This document shows positions 54,625 to 63,978 of a DNA stretch of 64,000 bases, piece by piece. This DNA comes from Flavobacterium shii (GTDB lineage Bacteria; Bacteroidota; Bacteroidia; Flavobacteriales; Flavobacteriaceae): NCBI RefSeq assembly GCF_025847235.1, contig NZ_JAOZEW010000004.1, positions 221,319 through 285,318 on the forward strand, in the 5' to 3' direction. The stretch's first letter is position 1, and each line of letters starts with the position of its first letter. The position numbers were made by a program, and so were the translations under genes. Below the pieces are notes generated by a model. The model saw only the letters and a list, made by a program, of their open reading frames with translations. It was not told the DNA's origin and ran no database searches.

Positions 54625-55386
54625 ATGCCAATTCTCTACTTAAAAAATACATTTACAGACATAGGTGATGCGACGCTTTTTACCAAAAAGTTTTTCAAGG
54701 AAGTTTTTATTCCTCCCTATGAAACTAAGGAATTCTTTAAACAATGCTACCTAATAGGCTATAAATCTTTACCATTGGTAGCTCTTACAGGCTTTATAAT
54801 GGGATTAGTACTCACCCTACAAACAAGACCAACATTGGCAACTTTTGGAGCAGAATCTTGGTTGCCTGGTATGGTTGCGTTATCATTAATTCGAGAAATT
54901 GCACCTGTGATTACCGCATTAATCTGTGCCGGAAAAATTTCATCGGGAATTGGGGCAGAATTAGGTTCAATGAAGGTGACCGAGCAAATAGATGCTATGG
55001 AAGTAGCCGCCATAAACCCTTTTAAATACCTGGTTGTAACGCGAATTTTAGCCACTACTTTAATGGTTCCATTATTAGTGATTTTTGCCGATGCAATTGG
55101 AATTTTAGGTGGTTATGCCGGAATTACAATACATAGCGACGTGAATGCTTACCGTTATATTTCACAAGTTTTTCAATCATTAGGCTTTATAGATATTATA
55201 CCTGCTACCATAAAAACATTCTTCTTTGGTTTTTTTATAGGAATGATTGGTTGTTACAAAGGTTTTAATGCTGCCAATGGTACCGAAAGTGTTGGTAAAG
55301 CAGCAAATTCTGCTGTAGTTACGGCTTCGTTAACCATTTTTATTATAGATATGCTCGCAGTACAAATCACTGATTTATTTTTCTAG
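54625..55386 (+). CDS. MlaE-family ABC transporter permease
   Basis: A 253-residue membrane protein of the MlaE/YrbE family with about five transmembrane helices. It has LVALTGFIMGLVLTLQTRPT, the conserved IREIAPVITALICAGKISSG, ELGSMKVTEQIDAMEV and the C-terminal GTESVGKAANSAVV. With the ATPase and the MCE protein downstream it forms a phospholipid transporter of the Mla type that moves lipid between the inner membrane and the envelope. The ATPase gene follows after 1 bp. Confidence 0.93.
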   Translation: MPILYLKNTFTDIGDATLFTKKFFKEVFIPPYETKEFFKQCYLIGYKSLPLVALTGFIMGLVLTLQTRPTLATFGAESWLPGMVALSLIREIAPVITALICAGKISSGIGAELGSMKVTEQIDAMEVAAINPFKYLVVTRILATTLMVPLLVIFADAIGILGGYAGITIHSDVNAYRYISQVFQSLGFIDIIPATIKTFFFGFFIGMIGCYKGFNAANGTESVGKAANSAVVTASLTIFIIDMLAVQITDLFF

Positions 55387-55387
55387 T

Positions 55388-56164
55388 ATGAAATCAGAAC
55401 AAGAAAATATAGTACAAACACTTACTCCTAATAAGAGAACCCCTATAATTGAGATCAAAGATTTACATAAGTCTTTTGGTAACAATGCTGTTTTAAAAGG
55501 GATAAATCTTACTGTAAATAAAGGCGAAGATTTAGTGATTTTAGGAAGATCTGGCGAAGGAAAATCGATAACTATAAAATGTATTGTAGGATTGGTAATT
55601 CCTGATAAAGGAAATATAAGCGTTTTGGGAGAGGAAATAATTGGATTAAAAAGAAACGAACTTAATAAAATAAGAGTCAAAATTGGATTTCTTTTCCAAA
55701 GTGGAGCCTTATATGATTCTATGTCGGTAAGAGAAAATTTAGAATTTACATTACGTCGGTATTCAAAACAGTTATCTACTCAGGAAATAGAGACTGAAAT
55801 TATTGATGTTCTAGAAAGTGTAGGTTTGGCAGATGCTATAGATAAAATGCCATCTGAATTATCAGGCGGAATGCGAAAACGAATTGGCTTGGCACGTACA
55901 CTAATTCTAAAACCAGAAATTATTCTATACGATGAACCTACAACCGGATTAGACACAATTACCTCGAAGGAAATAAGCGAATTAATAGTAGATATTAAAC
56001 AGAAGCGTAAAACAACTTCGATAATTATTACACACGATATGTCCTGCGCAAAACTCACAGCCGATCGAGTCATGATTTTAAAAGATGGAATAATACACGC
56101 AGAAGGAAAATACAAAGAATTAGAAAAAAGTAAAGATGAATGGGTAAGATCATTTTTTATATAA
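55388..56164 (+). CDS. MlaF-family ABC transporter ATPase
   Basis: A 258-residue ATPase. Walker A GRSGEGKS lies at 53-60; a Q-loop FLFQSGALYDSMSV, the signature LSGGMRKRIGLART, Walker B ILYDEPTTGLD and the switch His in ITHDM follow. The GALYDSMSVREN segment is typical of MlaF. It powers the MlaE permease encoded just upstream. Confidence 0.95.
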   Translation: MKSEQENIVQTLTPNKRTPIIEIKDLHKSFGNNAVLKGINLTVNKGEDLVILGRSGEGKSITIKCIVGLVIPDKGNISVLGEEIIGLKRNELNKIRVKIGFLFQSGALYDSMSVRENLEFTLRRYSKQLSTQEIETEIIDVLESVGLADAIDKMPSELSGGMRKRIGLARTLILKPEIILYDEPTTGLDTITSKEISELIVDIKQKRKTTSIIITHDMSCAKLTADRVMILKDGIIHAEGKYKELEKSKDEWVRSFFI

Positions 56165-56184
56165 ACATTTAACAATAAGAAATT

Positions 56185-56970
56185 ATGAATAAGGAATCTG
56201 GATTTAAATGGAAACTAGGAATGTTTGTAACTATAGGTTTAATCCTTTTTATGTTAACTATATATTTTATTGGTAAACAACAAAATTTATTTGGTTCAAC
56301 ATTCCATATAACGTCAAATTTTAAAACTGTAAGCGGTTTACAAGTGGGCAATAACGTACGTTTTTCCGGAATTAATATTGGAACTGTCGAAGATATACAA
56401 TTGATAAATGACTCCTCGGTAGTTGTAAAATTAGTCATCAAAGATGAAGTCAGGCAATTTATAAAAACAGATGCCAGAGCCAGTATTGGATCTGAGGGAT
56501 TAATGGGCGATAAAGTTCTTACTATCTCACCTGGTAATAAATCCAATAAGATTATTGCCAATAACGGAAAAATCGCTTCAATAGATGCTATAGAAATGGA
56601 CGACATTATGAAAAGTGTGAAAAAGAGTGTAGATAATGCGGGTGTAATATCCGAAGAACTTGCAATATTTACCCACAATATGAATAATGGTAACGGTGCT
56701 TTATCTAAGTTACTTACAGATCCTAAACTTGCAAATACACTCTCTAAAACAATTACCAACCTAGAAAATGGTACGCAGGGATTTAGTCAAAATATGGAAG
56801 CTGCAAAAAGTAATTTCTTGTTTAGAGGATATTACAAAAAACAGGAAAAAGAGAAAGAGAAAGAGAAAGAGAAAGAAGAAGCCGATAAAAAAGCAAAGGA
56901 AGAACAGGAAAAAATAGAAAAGGATAAAAAAGAGGAAGCTGCAAAAGAAAAAGAAAACATAAAAAAATAA
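56185..56970 (+). CDS. MlaD-like MCE-domain protein with charged tail
   Basis: A 261-residue protein with an N-terminal membrane anchor (LGMFVTIGLILFMLTIYFIG) and one MCE domain (about 38-115; FKTVSGLQVGNNVRFSGINI and GSEGLMGDKVL). A helical stalk follows, and the last 45 residues are almost only Lys and Glu. The tail is encoded partly by four exact GAGAAA units (56851-56874). The MCE ring binds lipid for the ABC transporter. The tail is unusual for the family. Confidence 0.9.
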   Translation: MNKESGFKWKLGMFVTIGLILFMLTIYFIGKQQNLFGSTFHITSNFKTVSGLQVGNNVRFSGINIGTVEDIQLINDSSVVVKLVIKDEVRQFIKTDARASIGSEGLMGDKVLTISPGNKSNKIIANNGKIASIDAIEMDDIMKSVKKSVDNAGVISEELAIFTHNMNNGNGALSKLLTDPKLANTLSKTITNLENGTQGFSQNMEAAKSNFLFRGYYKKQEKEKEKEKEKEEADKKAKEEQEKIEKDKKEEAAKEKENIKK

Positions 56971-57060
56971 TATATAAGATACCTCTACTTTACTTCAAAT
57001 CAAATTACCGGTTCTTAAAAAGCACAACAGTAATAAAATTATAATCGAAAATATAAAATT

Positions 57061-58260
57061 ATGAAGCTACGCTCAACCGAAACTTTTTGGCCAATAAAAA
57101 ATGCCATGGATACTAGTTATCCTTCAATAGATGCAGATATCACTGTGCCAATTTTAATTATTGGTGGAGGAATTACCGGTGCATTAATAGCATATAAATT
57201 AATAACTGAAGGAAAAAAAGTAGTACTTGTAGACAAACGCGATATTTGTAATGGTAGCACAGCTGCAAGCACGGCATTATTACAATATGAAATTGACATT
57301 TCCTTACATGAATTAATAGAAAAAAGAGGTTTTGATTGTGCTGTTTCCAGTTATAAAAATTGTGAAAAAGCAATTTACAATCTCAATAAAATTGTGGATT
57401 CCATAAAAAGTGATTGTCAATTTGAGTTCAAAAAAAGCATTTATTTTTGTTCCTTAAAAAAAGATATTCCTTTTCTAGAACGAGAATTTAAAACAAGAAA
57501 AGAAAATGGATTTAAAGTAAAATGGCTAGAAGAAACAGATTTAAAAAAACTGGGACTCAACGGTTATGCAGCAATAGAATCCGAAGCTGGCGCAGTTATG
57601 GATCCTTACAGACTTGCACATGATCTTTTAAAATATTGCAAACAAAAAGGAATGCAAATTTTTGATCGTACAAACATTATAGAATTTAAACATCAAAAAG
57701 GAAAAATACTAGCCTTGTCAGAAAACAATTTCACAATTACAGCCGAAGATATTATCCATTGTAGCGGTTATGAAAGTACCGAAACACTCACTGAAAAAAT
57801 AGTAGATTTAAAAAGTACTTATGCTTTAGCATCAGAAAGTTTTACAGAAATCCCCAAAGCTTTTAAAAATGCAATTTATTGGAATACATCTAAGCCCTAT
57901 TCATATTTTAGAGGAACTGCCGATAATAGAATTATAATGGGTGGTGGTGATGATGAATTTCAAAATCCCGAAAGACGAGATAAATCGCTACACACAAAAG
58001 AGGCCTATCTTTTAAAACAATTCCAGAAATGCTTTCCGGATATAAACCTCAAACTTGATTATTCCTGGGCAGGCACATTTGGAGAAACACAGGATGCACT
58101 CCCTTATTTAGGGAAACCAAACCCTAAAAAAAAGGAGCATTATGTTTTAGGTTTTGGTGGTAATGGCATTACTTTTAGTGTAATGGCAATGGATTCTATT
58201 ATAGCATCATTAAATAATTCCGATCATCCTGATTTAAAATTTTATAAGTTCAACAGATAA
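57061..58260 (+). CDS. FAD-dependent oxidoreductase (DAO family)
   Basis: A 399-residue flavoprotein. The Rossmann motif LIIGGGITGALIAYKL (GxGxxG at 35-40) and the acidic residue in VLVDKRD begin the FAD domain. STAASTALLQYEIDISLHEL is typical of the DAO family, and the C-terminal FAD segment has WAGTFGETQDALPYLG and GFGGNGITFSVMA. No signal or membrane segment is present. It is a D-amino-acid-oxidase-like enzyme of unknown substrate, 90 bp after the MlaD-like gene. Confidence 0.9.
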   Translation: MKLRSTETFWPIKNAMDTSYPSIDADITVPILIIGGGITGALIAYKLITEGKKVVLVDKRDICNGSTAASTALLQYEIDISLHELIEKRGFDCAVSSYKNCEKAIYNLNKIVDSIKSDCQFEFKKSIYFCSLKKDIPFLEREFKTRKENGFKVKWLEETDLKKLGLNGYAAIESEAGAVMDPYRLAHDLLKYCKQKGMQIFDRTNIIEFKHQKGKILALSENNFTITAEDIIHCSGYESTETLTEKIVDLKSTYALASESFTEIPKAFKNAIYWNTSKPYSYFRGTADNRIIMGGGDDEFQNPERRDKSLHTKEAYLLKQFQKCFPDINLKLDYSWAGTFGETQDALPYLGKPNPKKKEHYVLGFGGNGITFSVMAMDSIIASLNNSDHPDLKFYKFNR

Positions 58261-58365
58261 TCCTTTAATTCCCAAAACAATTATTATGAAAACTGCAAGC
58301 ATCATAAGACTTATAGCGGGAATATGCATAACAACAGCTGTTATCCGGTAAATTATAAAATTAAA

Positions 58366-58404
58366 AAGAAACTGTCTCAATTTTTTGGACTGAGACGGCT
58401 TCTT
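58366..58404. terminator. Hairpin between convergent FAD oxidoreductase and AraC genes
   Basis: AAGAAACTGTCTCA (58366-58379) pairs with TGAGACGGCTTCTT (58391-58404), with two G-T pairs, and flanks an ATTTTTTGGAC loop. It can serve both strands. A 21-codon ORF in the preceding gap (58286) is too short to call. Confidence 0.6.
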
Positions 58405-58425
58405 TAATAAACCAATAAACATATA

Positions 58426-59445
58426 TTAGGCTGTTTTAGCTACCGAATTCTGATTGTATTTATAATCCTTTGGACTACAATTATATTTTTGTTTAAATAT
58501 TTTCGAGAAATAACTTCTGCTTGTAAAACCTATCGAATAAACAATTTCGGAGATATTTAAATCAGATGTTCTAATTAAATCCTCGGCTTTTTCTATTCTC
58601 ATAAAAGTTATAAAGTCATTTACAGTTCTATTATGTACCAGCTTAAACCCTTCTTGCAATTTGTTTGGAGATAATCCTGTTTTTTGTGCCAAAAACTTAA
58701 TTGTAAATTGTTCAGCCGGAAAATTTATAATAAAATTTGATATCCTTTTAATTTCATCAATTTGTTTTAAAGTCAAACAAGTAATTGCTTGTGATATTTT
58801 AGTAAAACTATCGGTATGTTGCTCAATCTCCATTGCCAAAATAATTTGTAAAATGCCTTTTTTTAATAAATTTCGAACAATTCCAGTTTGGTTTATAGTA
58901 TTAAACTCCTCTATTTTCTCAGCTATCTTAAAGTTTTGAAATCTTATGTCTAAGTAATTTTCTTTCTTATTTAAAAATGTGTTTTTTAATTTTTTAATTA
59001 AATCATTGTTCTGCCCATTGGCAATTGTATCTGTCCCAACACCTATTATAGAAAATTTAATTGGAATGTTTTTTTCAAAATATAAAATACTATTAATACT
59101 AGTTGTACTTTTAAGAACCCCAGAATTATATTTTTTAAGGCTTTTTTTATCGCCATTTACTCCGAAACTATGTCTAAGAGCTCCCTCAGAACAATAAGCA
59201 AATAAAATGGGAGGAGCCTTAAAAGATTCCATACTCAACATTACATCATCAGAAAAAACAAGGTCAAATTGCATGTATGTCATTCCTTCCTGAAATGCTA
59301 TTCCTTCAATATTACCTTTTACAAAATCTGATTCCATTGCTAAATTGTATTCCTCATTATTCAAGGTCAATGTACCTTTAAGGCTTTTTTTTAATTCATT
59401 AAAAACATCTTGTGCTTTTCCGGCTTTTAGATATATACTTTTCAT
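58426..59445 (-). CDS. AraC-family transcriptional regulator
   Basis: A 339-residue regulator. The N-terminal 220 residues have no domain I can name. The C-terminal DNA-binding domain has FLAQKTGLSPNKLQEGFKLV and ISEIVYSIGFTSRSYFSKIF, then QKYNCSPKDYKYN. The layout is that of the PchR/YbtA-like AraC proteins. It converges on the FAD oxidoreductase gene and lies next to small stress-type genes. Confidence 0.9.
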   Translation of the reverse strand: MKSIYLKAGKAQDVFNELKKSLKGTLTLNNEEYNLAMESDFVKGNIEGIAFQEGMTYMQFDLVFSDDVMLSMESFKAPPILFAYCSEGALRHSFGVNGDKKSLKKYNSGVLKSTTSINSILYFEKNIPIKFSIIGVGTDTIANGQNNDLIKKLKNTFLNKKENYLDIRFQNFKIAEKIEEFNTINQTGIVRNLLKKGILQIILAMEIEQHTDSFTKISQAITCLTLKQIDEIKRISNFIINFPAEQFTIKFLAQKTGLSPNKLQEGFKLVHNRTVNDFITFMRIEKAEDLIRTSDLNISEIVYSIGFTSRSYFSKIFKQKYNCSPKDYKYNQNSVAKTA

Positions 59446-59616
59446 TTTTATTTTTTTTAAAATAATTCTTAATTCCTTTAAATGTTCAAAAAAATGGGTA
59501 TCATAAATCTATTTTGTTTTTTATTGATACATTCAAATTTCGTAATCTATACAACAATAGTGTTACAGAATTCCGATATTAAGTTTCATAATTAACTATA
59601 AATCAGGATATAAAAT

Positions 59617-59653
59617 AAAAAAAGTCTTATCAATATAATGACTAGACTTTTTT
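59617..59653 (-). terminator. Rho-independent terminator after the DUF1328 gene
   Basis: The arms AAAAAAAGTCT (59617-59627) and AGACTTTTTT (59644-59653) surround a 16-nt loop. It lies 58 bp past the stop of the minus-strand DUF1328 gene. Confidence 0.7.
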
Positions 59654-59710
59654 AGCAAATAATCTATTGATCCCCCAATCAATAAAAAATTAAAAATATT
59701 AATGGATTAT

Positions 59711-59872
59711 TTATACTTTTTTTCTTCCTGTAACCAATGAAATTACAAACAATACAATGAAGATAAAGAATAGCACTCGGGCTATATCTACAGCTCCAGC
59801 AGCAATACCGCCAAAACCAAAAATTCCGGCAATAATTGCAAGAATTATAAAAATGACTGTCCAACGTAACAT
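59711..59872 (-). CDS. DUF1328 small membrane protein (YtjA-like)
   Basis: A 53-residue protein that is easily missed: MLRWTVIFIILAIIAGIFGF, GGIAAGAVDIARVLFFIFIV, LFVISLVTGRKKV. The two hydrophobic helices and the GIFGFGGIAAGA...ARVLFFIF pattern are those of DUF1328. A longer ORF in another frame of the same strand (59679-59864) is Cys/Trp-rich and spurious. Homologues are often found with stress genes; the function is unknown. Confidence 0.9.
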   Translation of the reverse strand: MLRWTVIFIILAIIAGIFGFGGIAAGAVDIARVLFFIFIVLFVISLVTGRKKV

Positions 59873-60210
59873 AAGATTATTTTTTAGTTAATAAACAAGA
59901 TCTATAAAAAGGTCTTCTAGTTATAACAAATTTCATCTTTATTAAGTAATTGAGTTAACTCTAATAATAAAATCATTGACTCATTTACTCCGTAATTTAA
60001 GACAAATCAGACTTTAAACAACTAAAATCTTCTCCATTTTTAATTTCATTATGGATAATTTTTCTTTACTAACATATATCAAATCAAGTTTTTTATCGCT
60101 TTTTCCGGTGATACAATCATTTGTTCGTAATTTTTTTTATTAACTATTCTAAAATTCATAATCTTTAATTATTAATAGTTATTTATTAATAAAGTTTTTT
60201 TGATAAATTC
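59873..60210. other. AT-rich intergenic region
   Basis: I see no gene here. A palindrome GAGTTAACTC lies at 59952-59961, about 80 bp upstream of the DUF1328 start; the word TGAGTTAA recurs at 60589 and 60609 before the GH130 gene. Confidence 0.5.
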
Positions 60211-60450
60211 CTAATTATTTCTTAATGAGCAAATTAAACCCTGTTTATTCATTTTTGACCGGCCATTTATTCCTACATTTGTAGCTTGTTGGTAAAGCTC
60301 TTTTTTTGTCCATTTTTCATAAGGCTTTGCTTTACCTCCTTTTACTCCAGCATCTGGCGTATTTGCAATTCGTGCTGATTTTTGTTTACTATACCCTTTT
60401 TTCAAAAGAGCTTCGTACTGTTCTTCATTTTTAATTCTAGGATTTGGCAT
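60211..60450 (-). CDS. Small DUF7218/Rho-N-like protein
   Basis: A 79-residue basic protein that begins MPNPRIKNEEQYEALLKKGY, with SKQKSARIANTP and GGKAKPYEKWTKKELYQQA, then ATNVGINGRSKMNKQGLI. The last 35 residues resemble a SAP/Rho-N-type helical motif that binds nucleic acid. Such proteins are common near general stress genes in many bacteria. The role is unknown. Confidence 0.8.
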   Translation of the reverse strand: MPNPRIKNEEQYEALLKKGYSKQKSARIANTPDAGVKGGKAKPYEKWTKKELYQQATNVGINGRSKMNKQGLICSLRNN

Positions 60451-60662
60451 CTTTTAAAATTTAGAGGTAATACAATTATTTTATATACAAATTTTAATAT
60501 AACTAGCGATTTCTCTTGACCCATTTAATTTTTTTTTTAGCTTAAAAAAATCAAAATACCACATTTCATTTTTTATATAACCATAAATGAGTTAATCAAA
60601 TAATCGATTGAGTTAATTTATGCAACTCTACATCTTTAATTTTATAAAAAAGAAAATCCATT

Positions 60663-61709
60663 ATGGAATCAGTTACTAGGCATGGTGTAATATTAGAACA
60701 TACTAATTTAAATTTTGAAAATCTAGGGGTGCTTAATCCTGCGATTTATCAAGAAGATAATACAGTCCATATGTTTTATAGAGCAATACAAATAGGAAAT
60801 TTTTCTACAATCGGATATTGCAAGCTCGAAGGGCCTTTGCATGTAATTGAAAGAGCAACAGAACCTATAATGTCACCAGAATATATCTATGAAATGCATG
60901 GGATTGAAGATCCACGTATTACTAAGATTGAAGATCTATATTACTTGTCATATGCTACTTATGATGGAATAAATGCATTTGGAGCTTATGCAATTTCTAA
61001 AAAATTAAAAAAGTTTAAAAAGAAAGGTATTATTACTCCACAATTTAAGATAGAAGAGTATTCGAATTTACTTAAGCATAGTTTAGGAAATTCCAGTCTT
61101 ATAGATAATTTAGTATTTAGTATTAATAATCATCCGTTGACAAAAGATCTTAAAGATAAGATATATGTATGGGACAAGGATGTGGTATTTTTCCCAAAAA
61201 AAATAAAAGGAAAATTTGCACTGCTTCATCGATTATTCCCTTCTATACAACTATTATATTTTAATAAAGCTTCGGAGCTAACAATTGAATTCTGGCAAGA
61301 ATACATTACAAATTTAAGTCAGCATATTGTATTGAGTCCTAAATACGAACATGAAACCAGTCATATTGGAGCAGGATGCCCTCCTATCGAAACTAATGAT
61401 GGTTGGTTGCTTATTTATCATTCTGCCGAGAAAAGAGAAAAAGGTCTAATATATCATGCCTCTGTAGCTTTATTAGACATAAATAATCCATTAAAAGTTA
61501 TTGCAAGACTAAAAAAACCAATAATAACTCCTACTGAATATTATGAAAGACAAGGTTATGTAAATTATGTTGTTTTCCCTACAGGGACCGCAATTTTTGA
61601 CGACCAATTATATATTTACTACGGTGCTGCCGATGACAAAATAGCGGTTGCTTCAATAAACTTAAACAATTTATTACACGAACTAAAAAATAATAAAGAT
61701 GAAAACTAG
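60663..61709 (+). CDS. GH130-family glycoside phosphorylase/hydrolase-like protein
   Basis: A 348-residue five-bladed beta-propeller. It has LGVLNPAIYQEDNTVHMFYR near the start, HGIEDPRITKIEDLYYLSYA (about 79-98) with the family's catalytic Asp region, HIGAGCPPIETNDGWLLIYH and the terminal YYGAADDKIAVASI. GH130 enzymes act on beta-mannosides, mostly by phosphorolysis. It overlaps the glycosyltransferase gene by 11 bp, so the two are translationally coupled and probably act on the same glycan. Confidence 0.9.
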   Translation: MESVTRHGVILEHTNLNFENLGVLNPAIYQEDNTVHMFYRAIQIGNFSTIGYCKLEGPLHVIERATEPIMSPEYIYEMHGIEDPRITKIEDLYYLSYATYDGINAFGAYAISKKLKKFKKKGIITPQFKIEEYSNLLKHSLGNSSLIDNLVFSINNHPLTKDLKDKIYVWDKDVVFFPKKIKGKFALLHRLFPSIQLLYFNKASELTIEFWQEYITNLSQHIVLSPKYEHETSHIGAGCPPIETNDGWLLIYHSAEKREKGLIYHASVALLDINNPLKVIARLKKPIITPTEYYERQGYVNYVVFPTGTAIFDDQLYIYYGAADDKIAVASINLNNLLHELKNNKDEN

Positions 61710-63978
61710 AGACTCTAAATCCAAAATAGTATTTCTTTCTACATTCCCGCCAACTCAATGTGGAATTGCAACATACACCGAAGATAGCATCAATGCAATA
61801 AATAAAATATACGGAAAAAGTATTACATGTGAAATATGTGAATTAACAGACAATAGAGATATTGATAAAAGGACAGCATATATTTTACATAGCAAAATCA
61901 AAGAGGAGTATAAAAAAATAGCTTTGGAAATAAATAAGGATGACGCGGTAAAATTAATCCATATCCAACATGAATTTGGCTTGTTTGGAGGTGAATACGG
62001 TAATTATTTAATTGACTTTTTAAATGCAAATAAAAAGCCCGTAACATACACATTCCATAGTGTCATTCCTAACCCCAATGAAAATCTTAAAAATTTTGTT
62101 AAGCTATTAATATCTTATTCAAGCTTAATTTTTGTTATGACAAATCAGTCAAAAAAAATCCTTGTTGAAGATTACGAAATAGAACCTAAAAACATTGTTT
62201 GTATCCATCATGGCACGCATATCGTAGAATATGAAAATACTTCCAAAGCAAAGCAAAAATTTAATTTTGAAGACAGAATAATCCTTTCCACTTTTGGATT
62301 ACTGGGAGAAGGTAAAAATATTGAGACAGGATTAAAAGCACTTCCTAAAATTGTAGAACAATTTCCAAATGCATTATATCTGATTATTGGAAAAACACAT
62401 CCTAATAATATCATCAATAATGTAGATGAATACAGAAATCATTTGGAATCTCTCGTCGAAGATTTAGGCTTAAAACAGAATGTTCTGTTTGTAAATCAAT
62501 ATCTCGAAGTAAAAGAACTATTAAATTATCTAAAAGCAACAGATGTTTATTTATTTACTTCCAAAGATCCCAATCAGGCTGTAAGCGGGACTTTTTCGTA
62601 TGCTATGAGTTGTTCTTGTCCAATAGTTGCGACAAAAATACCTCATACTCTGGAAGTTCTTTCATCTGATACTGGTATTTTGGTTGATATTAAAAATTCA
62701 GAACAATTTGCAAATGCAACTATCAAATTATTATCAAACCCTGAGTTACGTGAATCAATGGCTCTAAATGCGTTTGAAAAAACTAGAAAAACTTCTTGGG
62801 AAAATGTTGCCATCCAACATATGATTACATATCAAAAAATCACAAGTAAACCAATGGAAGTCAAATTTACATATCCACCAATAAAAATGGATCATCAAAA
62901 AAACATGACAACTTCTTTAGGAATGATACAATTCAGCAAAATTTCTGAGCCCGATATTACTTCAGGGTATACTCTGGACGATAATGCAAGAGCTTTAATT
63001 TCAATGTGTTTGCATTACCAGTTAAAAGAAGACATTAATGATATTTATTACATCAATACCTATCTTAATTTTATTGAAAGATGCCAACAACCCAAAGGTA
63101 ATTTTATAAATTATGTAGACGAATTTAATAATGTTGATCCTAAAAATGACACCGTAAATCTGGAAGACTCAAATGCAAGAGCAATTTGGTCCTTAGGAAT
63201 GCTTGTTTCTTTAAAATCGACTATTCCATCTTCTTCAGTAAATAAAGCTGTTGCATGTATTCTAAAAGCATTAGATTGGACTGAAACTGTTACTTCGCCC
63301 AGATCAATTGGTTTCATAACCAAAGGTTTGTTTTTATTCAATTCTGTAGAGCCAAATAATCGTGTGATTGAAATAATAGATAAACTAGCTAGAAGATTAT
63401 CCCTAAATTATGATGCTCATGCAACCAAGAATTGGAACTGGTTTGAAAACTATCTTACTTATGCCAATAGTATATTACCCGAATCAATGCTTTATGCCCA
63501 CTTGGCTACTAATAGATTAATATATAAAAAAATAGCCATTGAGACATTTGATTTTTTATTGTCCAAAATGTTTATAAATGGAAAAATTAAAGTTATTTCT
63601 AATAAAGGCTGGCATCACAAAGGAGCAATACCCCATCAATACGGTGAACAACCTATAGATGTTTCTTATACCATGCAGACATTGGAACTTTTTTATGAAA
63701 ATTTCAATGATCCCTTATATAAAAAATTAATGAAAACAGCCTTTAACTGGTTTTTAGGTCAAAATCATTTAAATCAAATCATGTATGATCCAATTACTGG
63801 TGGTTGCTATGATGGTCTTGAAAAAGAAAATGTAAATTTAAATCAGGGTGCTGAGTCTACAATTTGTTATTTGACTGCACGATTGCTAATGGAAAACAAT
63901 ATTGTGTCTGAGAGCAATGAGGGTAAGATTATTAAATTACGAAGTTCCAAAGAGAACTTAAATTATAAATTAATCTAG
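61699..63978 (+). CDS. Two-domain protein: GT4 glycosyltransferase plus alpha/alpha-barrel domain
   Basis: A 759-residue cytoplasmic protein. Residues 1-370 form a GT-B fold of family GT4, with STFPPTQCGIATYTEDSI at the start, IQHEFGLFGGEYG, and the donor-side LSTFGLLGEGKNIETGLKAL and GTFSYAMSCSCPIVATKIPH. Residues 385-745 form a helical domain (TSGYTLDDNARALISMCLHY, NLEDSNARAIWSLGMLV, WNWFENYLTYANSILPESML, YDGLEKENVNLNQGAESTIC) like the alpha/alpha-toroid of glycoside hydrolases or epimerases. It overlaps the GH130 gene. The product of the pair is unknown. Confidence 0.87.
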   Translation: MKTRDSKSKIVFLSTFPPTQCGIATYTEDSINAINKIYGKSITCEICELTDNRDIDKRTAYILHSKIKEEYKKIALEINKDDAVKLIHIQHEFGLFGGEYGNYLIDFLNANKKPVTYTFHSVIPNPNENLKNFVKLLISYSSLIFVMTNQSKKILVEDYEIEPKNIVCIHHGTHIVEYENTSKAKQKFNFEDRIILSTFGLLGEGKNIETGLKALPKIVEQFPNALYLIIGKTHPNNIINNVDEYRNHLESLVEDLGLKQNVLFVNQYLEVKELLNYLKATDVYLFTSKDPNQAVSGTFSYAMSCSCPIVATKIPHTLEVLSSDTGILVDIKNSEQFANATIKLLSNPELRESMALNAFEKTRKTSWENVAIQHMITYQKITSKPMEVKFTYPPIKMDHQKNMTTSLGMIQFSKISEPDITSGYTLDDNARALISMCLHYQLKEDINDIYYINTYLNFIERCQQPKGNFINYVDEFNNVDPKNDTVNLEDSNARAIWSLGMLVSLKSTIPSSSVNKAVACILKALDWTETVTSPRSIGFITKGLFLFNSVEPNNRVIEIIDKLARRLSLNYDAHATKNWNWFENYLTYANSILPESMLYAHLATNRLIYKKIAIETFDFLLSKMFINGKIKVISNKGWHHKGAIPHQYGEQPIDVSYTMQTLELFYENFNDPLYKKLMKTAFNWFLGQNHLNQIMYDPITGGCYDGLEKENVNLNQGAESTICYLTARLLMENNIVSESNEGKIIKLRSSKENLNYKLI

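Noticed and set aside
58286..58351. A 21-codon hydrophobic ORF
   Set aside because: It is too short to support, with no promoter or conservation evidence.
59679..59864. A 61-codon minus-strand ORF rich in Cys and Trp
   Set aside because: It is a shifted frame of the DUF1328 gene at 59711-59872, whose protein has the expected family sequence.
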